Notes: a model not told the origin generated them from the sequence alone. DNA of 5,749 nucleotides from Euryarchaeota archaeon UBA538 (GCA_002499325.1 DALC01000081.1:20366-26114), one strand, 5' to 3'. Shown: positions 1-5,749, counted from the stretch's first letter. Translations and numbers: made by a program.

Positions 1-620
1 TCCTGCATTGCACTGAATCTGAATTCCCATGGTTCTTGGATTGAGATGACAAGCGGAACTTCTTCAATCAGAGATCCTGTTCTGGGGAGATCGAGTAGTC
101 TTGTGGTCCTAAGGTCAGTATTAGCCACCAACTCAGCGGACTCCGACCAACCCCAGGTTCCAGAGCTTGTGCCAATGACTGGACCTACTGAAGGAGGGGA
201 AACAACCAAGGTTACTGGCGATAAGAGAGTCAGTTCAGTATAGTCGAACACACAACATCCGGCTACCTCCGAGTTAGTCCATGATCTAGCATTGGTTAAC
301 AGCTCTATGAAGTCAGAAATCTCAGAATCCGTGATATTCCCATCTGAGTTACCTAGGTGATTATCGATCTGAGATCTGATTCCTGTTGACTGGTTAGGTA
401 GTAAATCGGTGCCATATTCCTCTGGAATTCCAATTTCCAAACTCCAAGTAGCATTGATCTGAGAGTCGGGAAGTAGGTCCCCTGTGAAAGAGAGGTTAGC
501 CTCGCCGTTTATGCGAATATGTTCGAGGTTGGTGACGTCATCGTCAGACTCAGCAAAACTCAGCGGAGTCAGAATGACTATTATTGTCAAGAGGACAGCT
601 ACTGATTTATCCACAGACAT
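1..620 (-). CDS. Secreted protein of unknown function with an EF-hand-like loop (C-terminus off window)
   Basis: The frame stays open to the left edge, giving 206 full residues of an incomplete protein. Residues 1-23 look like a Sec signal peptide: a short lysine-containing start, a hydrophobic core of about 16 residues (V7-F22) and a likely cleavage after SFA at 23, followed by an acidic mature start (ESDDD). No lipobox Cys is present. Residues 89-100 (LGNSDGNITDSE) resemble an EF-hand or dockerin-type calcium loop, with N, D, G, I and E at the expected places but Leu where the first Asp should be. A CysCys pair is at 122-123. The remainder looks beta-rich, with many Ser, Thr and Val. I recognise no enzyme family; it is probably an exported or surface protein. 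ATGs also occur at 626 and 629, the last overlapping the upstream kinase stop as ATGA. I chose 620 because GAAGG lies 9 bases before it. It is probably co-transcribed with the kinase. Confidence 0.75.
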   Translation of the reverse strand, partial: MSVDKSVAVLLTIIVILTPLSFAESDDDVTNLEHIRINGEANLSFTGDLLPDSQINATWSLEIGIPEEYGTDLLPNQSTGIRSQIDNHLGNSDGNITDSEISDFIELLTNARSWTNSEVAGCCVFDYTELTLLSPVTLVVSPPSVGPVIGTSSGTWGWSESAELVANTDLRTTRLLDLPRTGSLIEEVPLVISIQEPWEFRFSAMQ

Positions 621-625
621 TCTCA

Positions 626-1594
626 TCATCCTTCGAAGATAATTGTTGATCCGATATCATCTATCCCCAAAGGAATAAGTCTATTTTTTGCGTGTAATTG
701 ATGAAGCCTCTCTCTGAAATCTTTCTCCCCATGAACTAGGAAGAATCCTCCTCCTCCCGCACCAAGTAGCTTGGCTCCGGATGCCCCCAACGACATTATC
801 TCATCATGGAGGGAGTCTATCTCATTACCAGATACCCCGGCAGAAATTCCTCTCTTCTCGTGCCAAGCCTCGCCAATCAAAATTCCTAGTTTGGAAAGTT
901 CTCCTTCATTGAGAAATTGTTCTGCGATATCTGCCTGATTTCTGATCCTTCTAAGTCTCGTTAACTTGTTGTTCAGATCTCTAGGGACCTCACTTAGTAC
1001 CTCAGAGGCACTTCTGGATAAACCAGTAAATACCAGTGTGAACTCATCTCTTATTTGCGATTCGCAAGATACTATTATTGGTTCCACTCTTACTCCTTTA
1101 GAGTCAAAGGAGAATGCATTGAGCCCTCCGAAAGCTGCTGCATACTGATCCTGTCTACCGATAGGCTGTCCAAGGATATCTATCTCTATCAAGCACGCTT
1201 CTTCAGCTAATTGAGCGGGAGATGCGTCACGACCTGCAAATTTGTGCAGGGCATTCAGTAGTCCGACTGTCACCGTTGATGAAGAGCCCAGTCCTGTGCC
1301 TCTTGATGGTATATCTGCGATAGTGGTAATCTCTACTCCGGAAGTAACTCCTGTTAACCTCATAGCCTCCCTAACGAGCTCGTGTTTGAGATCCTCAAAG
1401 TCGTCCACTAACTCCAGAGAGGAGTATGATACTCTGACTCTCTCATCGAATCTCTTGTTCACTAGAACGTGGATGTATTTGTCAATAGCCAGAGATACAA
1501 CCTTTCCCCCCCTCTCTTCCGTTTTGGAGAACGAGTCGATATCCGTACCCCCTCCACAGAAGGAGGCTCTGAGGGGTGTTCGGCTGATTATCAT
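626..1594 (-). CDS. GHMP-family sugar kinase, HddA-like (D-glycero-D-manno-heptose 7-phosphate kinase type)
   Basis: Predicted cytoplasmic ATP-dependent small-molecule kinase of the galactokinase/mevalonate kinase superfamily, close to COG2605, whose named member HddA phosphorylates D-glycero-D-manno-heptose 7-phosphate. From the ATG at 1594 it has 322 residues, a usual length. The N-terminal motif PLRASFCGGGTD is at 7-18 and marks this subgroup. The ATP-binding GHMP motif 2 (P-x-x-x-GLGSSS) is at about 96-106. GRQDQYAAAFGG near 146-157 holds the likely catalytic Asp (about 149). The glycine-rich motif 3 (GAKLLGAGGGGFF) lies near the C-terminus. The open frame allows a GTG start at 1615, seven codons upstream, but family members typically begin just before the first motif, as MIISRTPLR does here. 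The true substrate is unknown: no heptose-pathway partner genes (isomerase, phosphatase, nucleotidyltransferase) are in view, and an archaeal kinase of this type could act on another sugar phosphate. It is divergent from pyrB and is followed closely by the secreted-protein gene. Confidence 0.88.
   Translation of the reverse strand: MIISRTPLRASFCGGGTDIDSFSKTEERGGKVVSLAIDKYIHVLVNKRFDERVRVSYSSLELVDDFEDLKHELVREAMRLTGVTSGVEITTIADIPSRGTGLGSSSTVTVGLLNALHKFAGRDASPAQLAEEACLIEIDILGQPIGRQDQYAAAFGGLNAFSFDSKGVRVEPIIVSCESQIRDEFTLVFTGLSRSASEVLSEVPRDLNNKLTRLRRIRNQADIAEQFLNEGELSKLGILIGEAWHEKRGISAGVSGNEIDSLHDEIMSLGASGAKLLGAGGGGFFLVHGEKDFRERLHQLHAKNRLIPLGIDDIGSTIIFEG
630..634 (-). promoter_or_regulatory. Putative ribosome binding site of the secreted-protein gene
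   Basis: On the minus strand GAAGG occupies the last coding bases of the kinase gene. It is 9 bases from the ATG at 620, 3 from the ATG at 626 and touches the ATG at 629. The spacing favours 620, but archaeal spacing is loose and the choice is not firm. Confidence 0.4.
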
Positions 1595-1615
1595 CAGCCC
1601 CGTGGGGTCGTACAC

Positions 1616-1707
1616 TACACATCAAGACGACGGTTTACTGACGATAATCTGCTACTAGCTAATGACAACACATATGACCTTGCCACCACCGGAGCGAAGG
1701 GAGAGCG
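1616..1707. promoter_or_regulatory. Divergent intergenic region between the kinase gene and pyrB
   Basis: This stretch (about 113 bases if the kinase starts at 1594) must contain the promoters of two diverging transcripts: kinase plus secreted protein leftward, pyrBI rightward. I see no convincing archaeal TATA box with a BRE. The best AT-rich spots are weak ones around 1643-1650 and 1671-1676, the latter the palindrome CATATG. No clear operator or attenuator-like structure is visible. Confidence 0.4.
1699..1703 (+). promoter_or_regulatory. Putative ribosome binding site of pyrB
   Basis: GGGAG lies 4 bases before the ATG at 1708. It supports that start over the in-frame ATG at 1726, and the resulting N-terminus, with the DLSNEEI segment about ten residues in, is what the family usually shows. 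Confidence 0.5.
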
Positions 1708-2640
1708 ATGTCCGACGTAGTGACCATGGATGACCTTAGTAACGAAGAGATAATGTCTATTCTGGAAGATTCAGCTAGACTTGTGCCTGTAGCAAAGGGT
1801 GAAGTTCACCTCCCTCTTTTGGAAGGGAAGGTTCTTGCAAACATGTTCTATGAAAACTCAACCAGGACAAGAATGTCCTTTGAGACGGCTATGAAGAGGC
1901 TTGGTGGGTCTGTTCTTAACTTCAGCTCCATCGGAACCTCTGTCGCCAAGGGAGAGACTCTTTTCGACACCATGCAGATGGTCGAGGGTTATGCGGACAT
2001 AGCCGTAATCAGGCATCCGAGGCAAGGAGCGGCTCAGTATAGTGCTGATGCAATAGACATCCCAATTCTAAATGCAGGGGATGGCGCTGGAAATCATCCT
2101 ACTCAGACCATGCTCGACCTCTTCACAATAATGGAGGCTCATGGTACCATCGAGGGCCTGAATGTTGTTCTAGTCGGTGACCTGCGATACGGCAGAACAG
2201 TGCACAGCCTATCTCATGCCCTGATTCGTTTCGGAGCTGAGCTGACTCTTGTCTCTCCTGAAATACTCATGATGCCTGATGAGATTGTGAAAGACCTTCG
2301 CGCTTCTGGTGCTTCAATCTCAGAGTCTACTAATTTGGCCTCGGCTATTCCTGATGCCGATGTCATCTATATGACGAGAATCCAGAAAGAGCGTTTCCCA
2401 GATGAGGACGAGTATGCTAAGGTTGCAGGGATATATATGTTGGGCGCCAAGGACATGGACGATGCTAAGGATGGCATGATTGTCATGCACCCTCTCCCCA
2501 GGGTCAGTGAGTTACATCCCAGTTTAGACTCCACAGTAAATGCTAGATATTTCCAACAAGCATTCAATGGCGTGCCTACTAGAATGGCACTTCTTTGCAG
2601 GAGTCTTGGCGTAGAGATACCTAAGGAGGTGAAGAAATGA
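1708..2640 (+). CDS. pyrB: Aspartate carbamoyltransferase, catalytic chain
   Basis: Catalyses carbamoyl phosphate + L-aspartate to N-carbamoyl-L-aspartate + phosphate, the committed step of pyrimidine synthesis, in the cytoplasm. Length is 310 residues, normal for the catalytic chain. The carbamoyl-phosphate signature STRTR is at 51-55 in FYENSTRTRMSFE. The loop with S77 and K80 (TSVAKGET), which reaches into the neighbouring active site, follows. RHPRQGAAQ is at about 101-109, GNHPTQTMLDL at about 127-137, GDLRYGRTVHSL at about 156-167, the aspartate-binding MTRIQKERF at about 221-229 and MHPLPR at about 259-264. All residues I know to be needed seem present, so the enzyme should be active. 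The aspartate-domain motifs (RxQKER, HPLPR) separate it from ornithine carbamoyltransferase. The gene overlaps pyrI by ATGA, so the two chains are made together and should assemble into a regulated holoenzyme. Confidence 0.97.
   Translation: MSDVVTMDDLSNEEIMSILEDSARLVPVAKGEVHLPLLEGKVLANMFYENSTRTRMSFETAMKRLGGSVLNFSSIGTSVAKGETLFDTMQMVEGYADIAVIRHPRQGAAQYSADAIDIPILNAGDGAGNHPTQTMLDLFTIMEAHGTIEGLNVVLVGDLRYGRTVHSLSHALIRFGAELTLVSPEILMMPDEIVKDLRASGASISESTNLASAIPDADVIYMTRIQKERFPDEDEYAKVAGIYMLGAKDMDDAKDGMIVMHPLPRVSELHPSLDSTVNARYFQQAFNGVPTRMALLCRSLGVEIPKEVKK
2625..2632 (+). promoter_or_regulatory. Strong ribosome binding site of pyrI inside the end of pyrB
   Basis: GGAGGTGA, a near-perfect complement of the 16S rRNA 3' end, lies 4 bases before the pyrI ATG at 2637 and within the last pyrB codons. 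It fixes the pyrI start and indicates efficient, coupled translation of the regulatory chain. Confidence 0.8.
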
Positions 2641-3104
2641 GTGCGATGAGGAGGGTTACTGCAATTTGCAATGGTACGGTGATTGACCATATCCCAGCAG
2701 GTCACGCGCTACAAGTCATCAAGATGCTCAGAATCGATACGAACAGATCGAATCCAGTCTCGCTGGTGATGAATGTCCCCAGTGACAAAATGGGAAGAAA
2801 AGATCTACTCAAAATCGAGGACTTGGAGCTGAATCAAGAAGAGCTGGATAGGCTTGCATTGATTTCGCCCAATGCAAGTGTGGCTATCATCAGAAACTAT
2901 GGTGTAGCAGAGAAAAGGGTCGTTGAGCTGGCCGAGGAGCTTGTAAACGTCGCAAGATGCACATTTTCGAACTGCATCACCCAGAACCCCAGAGAGCCTC
3001 TTCCACACAAACTGGTACTGTACAGCCGAGATCCGATTGAGGTAAGATGCTACTACTGCGGGAAGAGACAAGATCTGGATGATATCATAGATAATCTCAT
3101 CTAG
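2637..3104 (+). CDS. pyrI: Aspartate carbamoyltransferase, regulatory chain
   Basis: Regulatory subunit that binds nucleotide effectors (typically CTP as inhibitor, ATP as activator) and links catalytic trimers. Length is 155 residues, typical. The N-terminal allosteric domain has IDHIPAG at 16-22 (D17 and H18 correspond to effector-contacting residues in the E. coli chain) and the hallmark NVPSDKMGRKDLLKIE at 46-61, with K59 and K93 at positions matching nucleotide-binding lysines. The C-terminal zinc domain has C108-x4-C113 and C138-x2-C141, the complete four-cysteine structural site that holds the contact with PyrB. The start overlaps the pyrB stop (ATGA) and is backed by the strong binding site just upstream. 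The gene ends 7 bases from the convergent permease gene; no clear poly-T terminator is visible. Confidence 0.97.
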   Translation: MSAMRRVTAICNGTVIDHIPAGHALQVIKMLRIDTNRSNPVSLVMNVPSDKMGRKDLLKIEDLELNQEELDRLALISPNASVAIIRNYGVAEKRVVELAEELVNVARCTFSNCITQNPREPLPHKLVLYSRDPIEVRCYYCGKRQDLDDIIDNLI

Positions 3105-3111
3105 TACCAGC

Positions 3112-4089
3112 CTACTTTACTTCACTTTCGACTTCGATAACACTTGATTCAGGCATATCAAGAGGTATTTGGGTCGAGAGTCTATCTAAATTCGATGGAT
3201 TGAACAACACGAAAAATTTTGGGAGGGCTACTATCGAAAATATGATGGCGGCGACCAAGGCAATCATAGCGCCACTTCCTGTGTCCAGCTCTGCTGAGAA
3301 GTACAGTCCCAAGAAAACCGAGCTAAGTCCGAAGAACTGTGTCCAGGCCAAACATGAGCGGAAGCTTCGACCGACTAACTGTGCTGTGGCTGCTGGGGTG
3401 ACTAGTAAAGCCGTGACCAATAAGGTCCCCACCACCTGAACCATACTAACTACAACTGCCGCGGTGATACAACTGAAAAGAAGACCAATTGCACGAACTG
3501 GTAAGCCTTGGACCAAGGATGCTAAAGGATCGACCGTGGTTGCCAATAATGCGGATCGAATGAATGTGATTTGTAACAATGATGCTATCGAAATTAATGC
3601 TATTAAATCCAAATCATCGGATGAGGTGAGAAGTAGGCTACCCCATAGATAACTCTCTACTTGTACTGTAATTCCAACTCCAGAATATCTCAGTAATACC
3701 AGACCAAATGCGAGCATCCCAGTGAGAAATATGGCAATCGAGGCGTCTCCTGTGAGTATCTCTCTCGACTGGAGTTCGTATATTAGTATGGATGCAATTG
3801 TGCTGAATACCAAGGCATACCACAATGGAGAAGCAGCACCAATGACTATGCCAACTGCCACTCCACCAAATGAAACGTGAGCTAACCCGTCGCCGATTAA
3901 AGCAAGATTTCGAATGAGTAGAAATGAGCCAAGAAACCCGCCTACAATAGCGACCATTACTGCTGCAAGTAACGAGCGTTGGAACATCTCAAGAGTGAAA
4001 AACTTAGGAAATGTTTCTCCTGGCATGTGAGGCGCCATTGACTCCATTATGGGAGTGACCAATTCAAGGATAAATACGCCAATTCCCAT
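3112..4089 (-). CDS. znuB: Zinc/manganese ABC transporter permease (ABC-3 family)
   Basis: Integral membrane subunit of the metal importer; it forms the channel through which metal from the binding protein passes. Length is 325 residues with about eight hydrophobic segments, starting near residue 38. The family hallmark GDGLAHVSFGGVAVG lies at about residues 66-80, after the second segment begins; it matches the GDALSHA..PGVALG consensus of ZnuB/MntB/TroC permeases. A second conserved stretch, TGDASIAIFLTGMLAFGLVLL, corresponds to the family's xxIGI.FSGMFALGLVL region. The first 35 residues form an extra, partly hydrophobic extension, and the last 29 or so are hydrophilic and acidic. The gene starts 12 bases after the ATPase stop, so the two are surely co-transcribed. 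Metal preference cannot be read from the permease; the His-rich loop of the binding protein suggests zinc. Confidence 0.93.
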   Translation of the reverse strand: MGIGVFILELVTPIMESMAPHMPGETFPKFFTLEMFQRSLLAAVMVAIVGGFLGSFLLIRNLALIGDGLAHVSFGGVAVGIVIGAASPLWYALVFSTIASILIYELQSREILTGDASIAIFLTGMLAFGLVLLRYSGVGITVQVESYLWGSLLLTSSDDLDLIALISIASLLQITFIRSALLATTVDPLASLVQGLPVRAIGLLFSCITAAVVVSMVQVVGTLLVTALLVTPAATAQLVGRSFRSCLAWTQFFGLSSVFLGLYFSAELDTGSGAMIALVAAIIFSIVALPKFFVLFNPSNLDRLSTQIPLDMPESSVIEVESEVK

Positions 4090-4101
4090 ATTCTCACACT
4101 A

Positions 4102-4863
4102 CTAATTTTCCACATGCATTTGATGGTCCTCATGAGGATCATTAATTCCTCGTAAATCAGCTAGTTTCTCCAAATCAGGAAAGCTACTGGTTGGTCCGTC
4201 GAATCTAATGCTTTCCTCTAGAAAAATCATCCTATGCGCTGTTTTTCGAATCGCAGAGAGATCATGTGATACCATCAAAATAGTTTTACCTTCTTCGTGG
4301 CAAAGCTGATCAAGCAACCTCAGCAGAGAATTACGAGACTCTCGGTCTATCCCTACCAAAGGCTCATCCAATAGGATAAAGTCAGCCTCTGTAGCGAGGG
4401 CTCTCGCAATTACGGCGCGCTGTCTCTGCCCCCCTGAAAGACGAGATATATCGATATCTTCAACATCCTCAAGGCCGGTCTTAATGATCGCATTATCCAC
4501 TCTTACACTGCGACCATTGTCACTCAAATCAAACATATTACCTGAGTTAACAGTTCCAAGCCTGACCAGTTCACGAACGGTCAGTCTTATGCCCTTAGGT
4601 AGGTTCGCCGCAGCTTGTGAAACCCAACCAATCCTTCTATGGAGTTTTCTAGACAATGGAGGATTTCCGTAAATCTCTATTGAACCCCTACTCGGCTTTA
4701 GAATACCAAGAATCGCAAGCATTAGAGTTGACTTTCCACTACCGTTAGGGCCTACTATACCGACAAACTCTCCCTCATTTATCGTCAAAGATATGTCCTT
4801 GAGGACTAGTTTACCTGAGCGAGCTACTACAAGGTTGAAAACTTCTAGAATCGGTTTTTCCAT
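4102..4863 (-). CDS. znuC: Zinc/manganese ABC transporter ATP-binding protein
   Basis: Cytoplasmic ATPase that powers the metal importer. With the ATG at 4863 it has 253 residues. Walker A GPNGSGKST is at 38-46, the Q-loop Gln at 83 (GWVSQ), the ABC signature LSGGQRQR at 142-149, Walker B FILLDEP at 162-168 with E167 as catalytic base, and the H-loop SHD at 199-201. The set is complete, so it should be active. The frame also allows a GTG at 4872, but GGGTGA 5 bases before the ATG at 4863 marks the latter as the start. The C-terminal tail is rich in His and acidic residues (HEDHQMH, last ten residues), which might bind metal. It is followed at 12 bases by the permease and preceded by the small membrane frame and the binding-protein gene; this order supports metal uptake rather than another ABC family. 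Confidence 0.95.
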   Translation of the reverse strand: MEKPILEVFNLVVARSGKLVLKDISLTINEGEFVGIVGPNGSGKSTLMLAILGILKPSRGSIEIYGNPPLSRKLHRRIGWVSQAAANLPKGIRLTVRELVRLGTVNSGNMFDLSDNGRSVRVDNAIIKTGLEDVEDIDISRLSGGQRQRAVIARALATEADFILLDEPLVGIDRESRNSLLRLLDQLCHEEGKTILMVSHDLSAIRKTAHRMIFLEESIRFDGPTSSFPDLEKLADLRGINDPHEDHQMHVEN

Positions 4864-4868
4864 CTGTC

Positions 4869-4874
4869 TCACCC
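4869..4874 (-). promoter_or_regulatory. Ribosome binding site of znuC
   Basis: GGGTGA on the minus strand, 5 bases before the ATG at 4863. It overlaps the alternative GTG start at 4872, which makes that alternative unlikely. Confidence 0.65.
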
Positions 4875-4966
4875 ATTAGTTAGCAGACACACTGTGGCAA
4901 CTTCGTCTATCTGGTTAATCCCTCAGAGATGAATGTATTGTAGATAATAAGGGCCCTAGAATGAGA
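4875..4966 (-). promoter_or_regulatory. Leader region upstream of znuC, possible internal promoter
   Basis: Non-coding stretch between the small membrane frame and the znuC ribosome binding site. It holds an AT-rich TTATTATC (minus strand, 4943-4950) that could be a weak TATA element roughly 80 bases before the ATG, and a 9-base palindrome CACACTGTG at 4888-4896 near the expected 5' leader. Either could serve separate, metal-dependent expression of znuCB, but neither matches an operator I can name. Confidence 0.25.
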
Positions 4967-5068
4967 TTAAGAATACTTAGATCTTAGATACTCTACCCCC
5001 AAATAGAGAATAAGAGATAGGAAAATTGTACCCACAAAGAGGGCTGGAAATATCTCGGCTAGCGACAT
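4967..5068 (-). CDS. Small single-helix membrane protein (33 codons), in frame downstream of znuA
   Basis: The ATG at 5068 opens a 33-residue frame ending in TAA at 4967-4969. It begins MSLAEIFPALF; residues 6-25 are almost wholly hydrophobic and the end (EYLRSKYS) is polar and basic. This is a typical single transmembrane helix with the C-terminus inside by the positive-inside rule. GGAG is only 2 bases before the ATG, a poor spacing for translation start. The frame is the same as that of znuA, whose TAA (5108-5110) is followed by TAG at 5102-5104 and then open sequence reading YNAKDGAGD up to this ATG. It may be a real small subunit of the transporter, a once-fused membrane anchor of the binding protein, or chance. 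The hydrophobicity and the Gly/Asp-rich linker argue against chance, but there is no homology evidence. Confidence 0.4.
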   Translation of the reverse strand: MSLAEIFPALFVGTIFLSLILYLGVEYLRSKYS

Positions 5069-5107
5069 ATCTCCAGCGCCATCTTTTGCGTTATACCTAA
5101 CCTACGA

Positions 5108-5749
5108 TTAGCATCCAAGACCGGTTGCGATGTTGTTGATGTTCTTGTTCATCATAGACAGGTAGTCATCTTGGCTATCACTGGGTCGCATCTCCATTGT
5201 GTACAGAATCTTCACTTCAACTCCAGTCTCTTCTACGATGCTCTGAACGGCTGTCTGGTCGGTGTACTCCTCGACGAAGAGAACGGTAATCCCCTCCTCG
5301 TTTATCTTCTCAACAACCTCGGCGACCTCTGCTGGGGAAGGCTCTCCCTCAGGATCAAGACCGTGGACTGTCATAATGTCGAAGTCATACCTGAGTGAGA
5401 TGTATGAGTAAGCATTGTGATTGGCTATTATGGTCTTGGTGAATCCTCCCGTTTCGCATGTACCTTGTTCTCCAAGAGTCTGCTCGAAGGCTCCGTGGAG
5501 TTCCATCAGCTGAGCTGAGTAAGCAGCTGCATTTTCAGCGAATGCATCAGCTCCGTCAGGGAATGACGTTGTCAAACTCTCAAGAACTAAGTTTAGCTGC
5601 TCATTGAAGGAGAGTGGATCTAGCCAGCTGTGCGGATCGTAGTCAAATGCCTCCTCTCCCTCACCTGCCTCGATTTCGCTCTCTCCGCCATGATCGCCAT
5701 GGTCATGATGAGCGTGACCACCGGCCGACTCTTCAGCAACGTGCTCAAC
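5108..5749 (-). CDS. znuA: Zinc ABC transporter substrate-binding protein (N-terminus off window)
   Basis: Extracellular metal-binding component of the importer (cluster A-I binding proteins: ZnuA, AdcA, TroA). The frame is open through the right edge, leaving 213 residues; roughly the first 100, with signal peptide and first metal His, are missing. Fragment residues 12-20 (HAHHDHGDH) form the His-rich loop typical of zinc-binding members, followed by an acidic stretch. YDPHSWLDP at 37-45 carries the second metal His (H40). IIANHNAYSYISLRYDF at 107-123 carries the third (H111). GEPSPAEV at 135-142 and DDYLSMMNKNI at 194-204 are further family blocks. The fourth ligand, usually Asp in a T-L-D-P segment, is replaced by Glu (E186 in LYTMEMRP). 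Two Cys remain in view, C98 and the very last residue C213, which could form a disulphide. An internal TTG at 5575 is not a start, since homology continues upstream of it. The ATPase and permease genes follow. Confidence 0.95.
   Translation of the reverse strand, partial: VEHVAEESAGGHAHHDHGDHGGESEIEAGEGEEAFDYDPHSWLDPLSFNEQLNLVLESLTTSFPDGADAFAENAAAYSAQLMELHGAFEQTLGEQGTCETGGFTKTIIANHNAYSYISLRYDFDIMTVHGLDPEGEPSPAEVAEVVEKINEEGITVLFVEEYTDQTAVQSIVEETGVEVKILYTMEMRPSDSQDDYLSMMNKNINNIATGLGC

Noticed and set aside
46..243. Plus-strand open frame of 65 codons opposite the left-edge secreted protein
   Set aside because: The opposite strand reads as a continuous protein with a signal peptide and start context linked to the kinase gene; the plus-strand product has no recognisable features.
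1242..1720. Two overlapping plus-strand open frames reaching into the start of pyrB
   Set aside because: They lie antisense to the conserved GHMP motifs of the kinase and out of frame with pyrB; composition is low-information and no domain is visible.
1708..2640. Ornithine carbamoyltransferase as an alternative for pyrB
   Set aside because: The aspartate-domain motifs RIQKER and HPLPR and the overlapping pyrI gene identify an aspartate carbamoyltransferase; the ornithine-type C-terminal HCLP motif is absent.
2367..3071. Minus-strand open frames opposite pyrB and pyrI
   Set aside because: Both are shadows of strongly conserved plus-strand genes with complete active-site and zinc-site motifs.
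4950..4957. AGGGCCCT palindrome as a terminator hairpin after the small membrane frame
   Set aside because: It is an 8-base perfect palindrome with no loop, so it cannot fold into a useful hairpin, and no T-run follows on the minus strand.
5108..5575. A complete short protein starting at the TTG at 5575
   Set aside because: The same frame continues without a stop to the window edge and carries the DPHSW motif and His-rich loop, so this is only the C-terminal part of ZnuA.

Overview
The window looks like chromosomal DNA of a euryarchaeon, most likely a marine Thermoplasmatota lineage such as Marine Group II (Poseidoniales). This assignment is inference. It rests on an archaeal pyrB-pyrI pair in which the catalytic and regulatory chains of aspartate carbamoyltransferase are separate overlapping genes, on Shine-Dalgarno-like sites combined with very tight gene packing, and on a secreted protein with a calcium-loop-like motif of a kind I associate with that group. 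No rRNA, tRNA, mobile element, CRISPR array or repeat array is visible.

Layout. Bases 1-1594 (minus strand) carry a GHMP-superfamily sugar kinase of the heptose-7-phosphate kinase (HddA-like, COG2605) type. It is followed almost without a gap by a secreted protein that runs off the left edge. A 92-base divergent intergenic region (1616-1707) separates these from pyrB and pyrI on the plus strand (1708-3104), which overlap by ATGA with a strong ribosome binding site inside the end of pyrB. pyrI converges, with 7 bases to spare, on a minus-strand metal ABC transporter locus (5749 to 3112): a high-affinity zinc (or manganese) uptake system read in the order binding protein (znuA, N-terminus off the window), ATPase (znuC), permease (znuB).

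How the genes work together. PyrB and PyrI form the allosteric enzyme that commits carbamoyl phosphate and aspartate to pyrimidine synthesis; PyrI has its structural zinc site (four Cys). The Znu proteins form one importer: binding protein outside, permease in the membrane, ATPase inside. The kinase and the secreted protein are probably co-transcribed, but no shared role can be read from sequence.

The least expected element is in the 244-base gap between znuA and znuC. It holds a 33-codon reading frame encoding one clean transmembrane helix. It lies exactly in frame with znuA but is separated from it by TAA and TAG stops. It could be an unannotated small membrane protein of the transporter or the detached membrane anchor of the binding protein. 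Otherwise the window is ordinary housekeeping and transport content.
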